This document shows, in pieces, positions 7,201-11,567 of a stretch of DNA of 11,567 nucleotides. The notes below the pieces were generated by a model, which had not been told where the DNA came from, ran no database searches, and worked only from the letters and a program-made list of their open reading frames with translations. The position numbers and the translations under genes were made by a program. Within the stretch, counting starts at the first letter, position 1; the number at the start of each line of letters is the position of its first letter. This stretch comes from JBDTMT01 sp033764095 (GTDB lineage: Bacteria; Desulfobacterota; Binatia; HRBIN30; CADEER01), in NCBI GenBank assembly GCA_033764095.1, contig JANRJF010000005.1:1-11567 (forward strand). The letters are read 5' to 3'.

Positions 7201-9033
7201 GTGCTGACGCTGCACAACGGCATCCAGCAGCAGCAGGTGCTGAACAACGACGCGCGGCAGGCGATCAGCGCGATCGACTGTCCGGTGATCAGCGGCGCCA
7301 CCACCGCCGCCTCGGGCGCGTGCCCGACAACGGCGTCGAGCTTCAGCACCGTCAGTTGCAGCGGCGATCTCTACTACGCGAACACCCTGCACGACGGCGC
7401 CGGCCTGGTGCAGTCGCTGGTGGCGTCCGGCTCGCAGAGCGGCACCTCGGTGACCCAGGTGCAGGGCAGTCCGACCTATTCCGCGGACCTGCTCAAATAC
7501 GCCTATGCGGCCACGTCGACGCCAGCCTCCGGCAACACCCAGGCCGAGACGACCGGCTCGTCAGCCTGGACGCGCGATCTGCAGGGGATGCCACTGGTGA
7601 TGGACCTGAGCGTCACCGACGCCAGCGACACCACCACCACCTTCGCCTCGGACACCTACACCTACAACAACATCGGCGAGACGCTGACCGAGACCAACAA
7701 GCTCAGCCAGAGCGGCGGCACGACGTTGCAAGAGACCTACGCGTACACGCCGAACCGCCTGCTCAGCCAGCGCACCAGCTACGCCGGGGTGGAGTTCCAG
7801 TCGACCTACGACGACATGAATCGCCTCACCCGCTACTGCTACCCGAGCGGCAGCGGGTCGGAGGGCGAGAACGTCACCTACGATCCGCTCACCGGCAGCC
7901 TGCTGACCGTCGCGCACTTCACCAACCCGAACGGCTGCATGTCGTGCACCGACGACGACTGCGGCGACACCATCACCGAGTCGATCACCTACACGTACAC
8001 CAGCTTCGGCGCGGTGAGCTCGAAGGTCTACTCGGACGGGACGACGCTGCAGTGGGCCTACGACGCCTACCAGCGTCCGAGTTGCTTTGCCGACGCGGTG
8101 GCGACGGCGGCGGGCTCCAGCTGCCCCGCGTCACCGACCGCCAGCGACTTCAGCCCCGCCGCGGATCAGCTGCTGATGTGGACGACGTACTGGCCGGACG
8201 ACAACGACTACCTGCGCGGCCTGCCGATGAGCACCTGCCGCGGCGTCGTCGCGCCCGGCGGCGGGACCGTCATCAAGTGCATCGACATGGACTACTACAC
8301 GCCGGTCGATTCCGGCGGCTCGTGCGACAGCAGCCTGGACGAGGTGGTGGGTGCCTACGCCGGCATGCTGCAGACCGAGACGCTGTGCACCGGCGGCAGC
8401 TGCCTCGCCGGCACCGGCACGCTGGAGTACCAGACCACCTACCTCTACGACGCGCACGGCCGCACCTGCTCGGTGCAGTCGCTGAACAGCCAGAGCAGCA
8501 ACAACCTGATCCTCGGCACCACGTACTCCTACGACCAGTTCAACAACCTGGTGGCGGAGACCTCGGCGTCGGATCTCGACAGTTCGACCGACAGCAACTT
8601 CGCCACGACCTACGGGTACGACGGCCTCGCGCGCCTGGTCTCGATGTCGCGCAACGACGCCGACGGCAACTTCCTGCAGTCGATCACCTACACCTACGAC
8701 GCCGCGTCGAACGTCACCCAGCAGGTCGAAGTGGTCGCGGTGACCATGACCCCGACCAGTGCGCCGACCGCGACGCCGACCGTCGCGCCGTCGGAGACCC
8801 CCACCGCCATCGGCCCCACGTCCACACCGACGGTGGCGGGACCATGCGTCGGCGACTGCAACGGCAACGGCGCAGTGACGATCGACGACCTGATGAACAT
8901 GATCAGCACCGCGCTCGGCGAGACGCCGCTGACCTGCACCGCCGGCGATCCGAACGGCGACGGCGTGATCGAGATCAACGAGATCATTCAGGCCGTCGAC
9001 AACTCACTCGACGGCTGCCCGGGGAGCGACTGA
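4228..9033 (+). CDS. Exported YD-repeat (RHS-like) protein with C-terminal TP linker and dockerin-like EF-hand pair
   Basis: This is a 1601-residue protein. The signal segment has the basic stretch SRRRSIMR (14-21), the hydrophobic core VAVWTGVLTAWWAAPLALA, and a likely ALA|Q cleavage at 40/41. A Pro/Ala/Ser linker follows to about residue 90. ISVNPRTAELVLNAQLASLP opens the N-terminal beta region typical of RHS/YD proteins, continuing through FGLPFGWKYNLSFI and DRFGNAIQYTY. YD repeats run through the rest, for example YTYDGEGRLLQRVT (from nt 6424), TDAAGNTRTMTHDLEGL, STYDDMNRLTRYCYPSG, YLYDAHGRTCSVQSL and YGYDGLARLVSM. Residues about 1506-1538 are a Thr/Pro linker. Residues 1540-1599 hold two Ca-type loops, DCNGNGAVTIDD and DPNGDGVIEINE, as in dockerin-like domains. 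It has roughly 40 cysteines and about 11 Cys-Pro pairs. No toxin domain or DPxGL core end is seen. YD repeats normally build a beta-shell. An ATG at 4285 is the alternative start. The stop overlaps the next gene. Confidence 0.88.
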   Translation: MAERARATDRTTRSRRRSIMRVAVWTGVLTAWWAAPLALAQAPRRPQPPVAGKSAPKAASRRPPAPSSVVGAGRVASPGTASSSSATASNAGNYTDGARISVNPRTAELVLNAQLASLPGVVGDVDVSVTLSYSSADATNDIDANVTYFGLPFGWKYNLSFISNQNTYSTVEVDGTQSYTLDASFRTEFTPTGSNTPVGAYTGLLQYNRADVNLQPDDGTVTVGGIASAYVMANLDGMARYFSSGGLLLETVDRFGNAIQYTYQTSSGGSADSATTPTDALPATIVDSWGNPITFAYCDAEGSGCTPGQVTLTLPDGRTTSFVVVDQYQISQITSPSGMVTALEWIDSPCEHGGQLIESMTSAVGGFTAMTYTCIDVCTAASTTSCLTAGDATTWPVVAALYECPNNASGTACPEGESDDAFLSTQYALGTDSNPNNYTGYPYYSPYAPSDPLADALMSSNNTTFVYTTVVSHLYADSAVAYQVESDFNFLHLKTDTTMSVRAQQSDGTYGLSPTKTTSYCYATTAASPAAGCPTDSTTNYQALPANYQSPIIVGSCVFPVDDVGESDTARVSVTTRSYDSFGNTTNSRLYFGTAQTAVLSSCDRTNALDYSALQLVVDDYLSFDTPTSLDASGYVALGPGSGHYGLTTGHQTFRYLEPQVDAAAIFGTIGTVTTPVLVQASCGTLSSDGTTVSQTTRGMLATDTSAPTTIGTTACPSPSWDQSVAAPKATAYTYDGEGRLLQRVTTWAAGAAPPDGSVSTLTDTLAYTLSATESGEESCGDGADVLQTDLTDGQGNVTQTRVCTLNGFPLSITDAAGNTRTMTHDLEGLTTQVTYPNGAYVTYGYYYQCPLAQDGETDTCPSDTTLSDCPYDTQSPARSCIVQTMQQGSAGSSYANGVMQVSIKDGLGRVVELRDNLGGVSGSGYTTLQTRATTVFDDLGLVTSVSSEIGVSSPLIYTTTTSYDTKLRPSLVCSPRGDAQQYAYDDIQQQVLTLHNGIQQQQVLNNDARQAISAIDCPVISGATTAASGACPTTASSFSTVSCSGDLYYANTLHDGAGLVQSLVASGSQSGTSVTQVQGSPTYSADLLKYAYAATSTPASGNTQAETTGSSAWTRDLQGMPLVMDLSVTDASDTTTTFASDTYTYNNIGETLTETNKLSQSGGTTLQETYAYTPNRLLSQRTSYAGVEFQSTYDDMNRLTRYCYPSGSGSEGENVTYDPLTGSLLTVAHFTNPNGCMSCTDDDCGDTITESITYTYTSFGAVSSKVYSDGTTLQWAYDAYQRPSCFADAVATAAGSSCPASPTASDFSPAADQLLMWTTYWPDDNDYLRGLPMSTCRGVVAPGGGTVIKCIDMDYYTPVDSGGSCDSSLDEVVGAYAGMLQTETLCTGGSCLAGTGTLEYQTTYLYDAHGRTCSVQSLNSQSSNNLILGTTYSYDQFNNLVAETSASDLDSSTDSNFATTYGYDGLARLVSMSRNDADGNFLQSITYTYDAASNVTQQVEVVAVTMTPTSAPTATPTVAPSETPTAIGPTSTPTVAGPCVGDCNGNGAVTIDDLMNMISTALGETPLTCTAGDPNGDGVIEINEIIQAVDNSLDGCPGSD
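8740..8842 (+). other. Thr/Pro-rich linker coding segment in YD-repeat protein
   Basis: Codons of type ACG/ACC and CCG alternate to encode TPT-like repeats (TPTSAPTATPTVAPSETPT) joining the YD region to the dockerin-like end. It is a flexible, possibly glycosylated spacer by analogy to other extracellular linkers. Confidence 0.75.
8845..9024 (+). other. Dockerin-like tandem EF-hand domain (C-terminus of YD-repeat protein)
   Basis: Two calcium-loop motifs, DCNGNGAVTIDD and DPNGDGVIEINE, are each followed by a helix (LMNMISTALG and IIQAVDNSLDG), and four cysteines frame the unit. Loop positions 1, 3, 5, 9 and 12 carry Asp/Asn/Thr/Glu ligands. The pairing resembles type I dockerins; in this kind of organism it need not bind a cohesin and no cohesin is visible in the window. 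Confidence 0.75.
9021..9026 (+). promoter_or_regulatory. Ribosome binding site inside the 3' end of the YD-repeat gene
   Basis: GGGGAG lies 6 nt before the ATG at 9033 and inside the upstream reading frame. It supports independent re-initiation of the overlapping lipoprotein gene. Confidence 0.65.
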
Positions 9034-11567
9034 TGAATCGCGCCATCCGCCACCTCCTGCCCAGCGCGCTCGCCGGTCTGCTCATCCTTACGATCGCCGG
9101 CTGCTCCGATTCTGATTCCGGCAAGCGCGCCGCGACGCCGACCGCCACCGCCACCAGCGCGCTGCTGACGCTGAGCGGCACCTGCACGACGTCGGGTAGC
9201 GGTGCGAGCGGCCTCGGCCCGTGTGCGAGCGGCACGGCGATCAGCGTCTATCGCTGCGACAACCGCGCCGGCTGCCTGCACCACGACGGCGCTACCCTGC
9301 TTGGCGGGACGACCGTATCCAACGGCGGCAGCTGGTCGCTGCGTATCCCTGCCGCGGAGGCCGACGCGACGCTGTTCGTCGAAGCCGCCGTCGCCGACGG
9401 CGTCGTCTATCGCGCCCTGGCGCTGCGCACGATCACCGCCGCCCTGCGGCGCGGGGCGCAGATCATTCCCGGCGACATCGACATGATCGACATCGCGCCG
9501 GAGAGCGAAGCCGCGGCGGCGCTGCTCGACAGCTACGGGTTCGACAACTACTCCGATGCCGGCGCCGGCCAGGTGACGGGCGCCGTCGACCAGGCGACGG
9601 CCGGTTTGTCGTATACGGGCCTGACGCCGCAAGACGCGTCCGAGCTGGCGCTGACGACGGCGAGCGCCGACCCCACCGTCATCCAGACGCTGCAGACCGC
9701 AGCCTACACGCCGACACCCACCGCGGCGCCGGTGTGCTGCAACTGCGGTGGCGGTTGCTTCCAGGACACCGGCAGCGGCTGCGGCGACTGCACGGCGGTC
9801 GACGACGCGAGCTGCCTCGCTGCCGGCTGCGCCACCTTCACGCCGACGGCGACGCCGACCGCGACCAACACCGCCACCGCCAGCGCGACGGGCACGCCGA
9901 CGTCGACCGTCGCGCCGCCGTGCTGCGATTGCGGCAGCGGCTGCTTCCAGGACACCGGTAGCGGCTGCGGCGAGTGCGAGGCGATGGCCGACGCCGTCTG
10001 CCTGGGATCGGGATGCACCGCCTTCTCGCCGACCCCGACCGACACCGCGGCGGCGACCGCCACCCAGACGCCGACCCGCACCGCCAGCGCCACCGCAACG
10101 CCGCCGCCGACCGGCACGCAGACGGCGAGCCCGACGCCGACGATCACGCTCACCCCGACCGCCAGCGGCACGCCGACGGCGAGCGGGACGGAGACCGCGA
10201 CGGTGACCGCCACCGCGACGCCGACCGCCGCCACCGCCTGTCAGCCGAGCTCCTGCCAGGCCAGCACCGACTGCGCGTGCGAGACGTACACCTCGCTGTT
10301 CGCCATCGCGCACGCCTACAACGAGCCGACCACCACCGTGCTCTATCGGGTGCGCGTCGCCGGCTGGAGCACCGGCACCGCGTGGGGCGACGGCACCAAC
10401 GGCTTCTTCTACCAGGCGACGGTGACCGGCAACACGCCGGAGACGCTCATCTACGTGCCGTTCAACGGCATGGCGGTGGACAGCGCCGGCGATCCCGCCC
10501 TGCCGCCGTTCAACTTCATCGTGCCGGTCGATGTGTCCGCCGGCGCCGACGCGACCGGCATCACCATCTCCGCCTGCGCCTCGAACCAGGTCGGTACACT
10601 GGTCACCAACGACTGCGGCGTACAGGAGTACCAGCCGACCTGCAGCACGGTGCTGTGGAGCGAGAGCTACACCGCCGCGACGCAGCCGTCGGTCGGGCTG
10701 GCACCGGACGCGCTCAACTTCGCCTCGCTGGAGTTCAGCGGCACCAACACGGTGTCGATCCAGAACACCGGCGTCTACCCCGGCGTGCTGACCTTCACGC
10801 CGCAGACCAGCCTGTCCACCAGCGACACGATCTGGCTCTACAATCACCTGGTCTTCTTCGACACCAACGCCAACCCGTACACCAACAACGTGCTCGACGA
10901 CTGCAGCCATCCGAGCATCGGCGTGCTGTCGATCGACGAGGCGGCGTACCAGGTGCCGGGGCAGTCCACCTACCGCACCAAGTTCGGCAACACGCAGGAG
11001 GTGAACGACGCCACGGCGCCGGATGCGCAGATCTTCTTCTACACCTGGGACCGCCAGCAGACGACCGCGATCAACGTCGGCGCGCAGTTCATCTACGACT
11101 ACAGCAGCAGCTGTCCGGGCTGGATCAACGGCGGCCCCGGCAGCATCGCCAGTACCTGCAACCCCGACGACACACTCGCCGCCGGGTTCGGCGGCATCGC
11201 CGGTGACCTGCCGAACATCGCGCCGTATGCGCAGGTGATCCCGGTCAGCAGCGCGGCGACGTTCGACACCGCGGCGTCGGCGCAGGCCGGCACGCAGGAG
11301 ACGCGCAATGTGTCGATCACCTCGGAGGACGGCAGCAGCCTCTGCCAGTACGCCGTCAACCCGCTGGCGGTGAACAGTGGCAGCGCCTACAACCCGCCCA
11401 ACTACGTCATCGACGACAGCGCCGGGAGCTGGAACGCCTTCCCGCAGGGGCTCTCGTACGTGCTCGGAACCGGCTTCGGCACCTGCAGCAGCGCGGCGCC
11501 GTTCTGCGAGAGCACCGCGAACTACACCGCCTACGTTCCGCACTACGCCGACACCAGCGGCGACTTC
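9033..11567 (+). CDS. Large lipoprotein with tandem Cys-rich modules and TP linkers (partial, C-terminus off window)
   Basis: ATG at 9033 overlaps the preceding TGA by one base (TGATG), and the frame is open for 845 codons to the window end. The N-terminus MNRAIRHLLPSALAGLLILT ends in the lipobox IAGC, giving a lipidated Cys24; Ser follows it, so outer-membrane sorting is likely. Residues about 45-130 form a beta-rich segment (TLSGTCTTSG...TTVSNGGSWSLRIP) resembling a small carboxypeptidase-regulatory-type sandwich. Residues about 150-225 are helical (SEAAAALLDSYGFDNYSDAG, LTPQDASELALTTA). Two 35-residue eight-cysteine modules lie at 235-269 and 297-331, separated and followed by Thr/Pro/Ala linkers. 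From about 400 onward comes a Tyr/Thr/Asn/Gly-rich, beta-looking region (YRVRVAGWSTGTAWGDG, LNFASLEFSGTNTVSI, AQIFFYTWDRQQ) that I do not recognise. It is probably co-translated with the YD-repeat protein and membrane-anchored. Its function is unknown. Confidence 0.85.
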   Translation, partial: MNRAIRHLLPSALAGLLILTIAGCSDSDSGKRAATPTATATSALLTLSGTCTTSGSGASGLGPCASGTAISVYRCDNRAGCLHHDGATLLGGTTVSNGGSWSLRIPAAEADATLFVEAAVADGVVYRALALRTITAALRRGAQIIPGDIDMIDIAPESEAAAALLDSYGFDNYSDAGAGQVTGAVDQATAGLSYTGLTPQDASELALTTASADPTVIQTLQTAAYTPTPTAAPVCCNCGGGCFQDTGSGCGDCTAVDDASCLAAGCATFTPTATPTATNTATASATGTPTSTVAPPCCDCGSGCFQDTGSGCGECEAMADAVCLGSGCTAFSPTPTDTAAATATQTPTRTASATATPPPTGTQTASPTPTITLTPTASGTPTASGTETATVTATATPTAATACQPSSCQASTDCACETYTSLFAIAHAYNEPTTTVLYRVRVAGWSTGTAWGDGTNGFFYQATVTGNTPETLIYVPFNGMAVDSAGDPALPPFNFIVPVDVSAGADATGITISACASNQVGTLVTNDCGVQEYQPTCSTVLWSESYTAATQPSVGLAPDALNFASLEFSGTNTVSIQNTGVYPGVLTFTPQTSLSTSDTIWLYNHLVFFDTNANPYTNNVLDDCSHPSIGVLSIDEAAYQVPGQSTYRTKFGNTQEVNDATAPDAQIFFYTWDRQQTTAINVGAQFIYDYSSSCPGWINGGPGSIASTCNPDDTLAAGFGGIAGDLPNIAPYAQVIPVSSAATFDTAASAQAGTQETRNVSITSEDGSSLCQYAVNPLAVNSGSAYNPPNYVIDDSAGSWNAFPQGLSYVLGTGFGTCSSAAPFCESTANYTAYVPHYADTSGDF
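9735..9839 (+). repeat. Cys-rich module copy 1 (35 codons)
   Basis: Encodes residues 235-269 of the lipoprotein, beginning CCNCGGGCFQDTGSGCGDC and ending GCATF. It has eight cysteines in the order CC-x-C-x3-C-x7-C-x2-C-x7-C-x4-C. Copy 2 has identical spacing and 24 of 35 residues in common by eye. Confidence 0.85.
9921..10025 (+). repeat. Cys-rich module copy 2 (35 codons)
   Basis: Encodes residues 297-331, beginning CCDCGSGCFQDTGSGCGEC and ending GCTAF. Cysteine spacing is the same as in copy 1. The DNA is nearly identical over the CFQDTGSGCG core, with one synonymous change, which points to a segmental duplication and not convergence. Confidence 0.85.
10026..10230 (+). repeat. Long Thr/Pro/Ala low-complexity coding tract
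   Basis: About 68 codons of ACC/ACG/GCC/GCG/CCG encode repeating TPT, TAT and TAS motifs between Cys module 2 and the unrecognised C-terminal region (residues about 332-399). It is a flexible extracellular spacer and a likely slippage or recombination site. A shorter tract of the same kind lies at 9840-9920. Confidence 0.75.

Noticed and set aside
8740..9033. RHS polymorphic toxin C-terminus
   Set aside because: The end is a Thr/Pro linker plus EF-hand pair. No DPxGL boundary, nuclease-type motif or immunity gene is present.
8988..11543. 851-codon open frame on the minus strand
   Set aside because: It is antisense to the lipoprotein gene, is dominated by Arg/Gly/Ala/Val from high-GC third-position bias, and has no domain, RBS or signal. 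The plus frame has a lipobox, ordered cysteines and a coupled start.

Overview
The window is very GC-rich and almost fully coding. Two features point to the environmental deltaproteobacterial lineage now called Candidatus Binatia / Desulfobacterota_B: Thr-Pro-Ala-rich linkers joined to dockerin-like EF-hand pairs of the form GDCNGNG...DPNGDG, and small Cys-rich modules flanked by TPTATPT tracts. This placement is an inference from protein style, with no marker gene to test it. No RNA genes, transposases, CRISPR arrays or phage genes are visible.

Layout. (1) Positions 1-2161 hold a compact minus-strand operon: a degenerate PilZ-like protein, then after only 4 nt a GAF-domain protein with a very long Ala/Glu-rich coiled coil that runs off the left edge. 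(2) Positions 2162-2711 are a divergent intergenic region. It carries two heptameric (7-bp) degenerate repeat tracts in opposite orientation, one forming a perfect 11-bp stem. (3) Positions 2712-4081 hold, on the plus strand, a stand-alone PTS EIIA-type (fructose/Ntr) protein and a class I SAM-dependent methyltransferase. A GC hairpin follows. (4) From 4228 to the right edge is a two-gene secreted-protein unit. The first gene is a ~1600-residue YD-repeat (RHS-like) exported protein ending in a TP linker and a dockerin-like EF-hand pair. The second, overlapping it by one base (TGATG), is a large lipoprotein with two tandem 35-residue eight-cysteine modules in long TP linkers and an unrecognised C-terminal region cut off by the window end.

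The left half looks like signalling and housekeeping (PilZ/GAF, EIIA, methyltransferase). The right half is probably a surface-display or extracellular-assembly locus. Translational coupling suggests the two right-hand proteins are made together, the lipoprotein being membrane-anchored and the YD-repeat protein exported. The YD protein has no recognisable C-terminal toxin and no immunity gene follows, so a classical RHS toxin system is not supported. The combination of YD shell, recurrent Cys-Pro loops, a dockerin-like tail and a coupled Cys-module lipoprotein is the most unusual part of the window.
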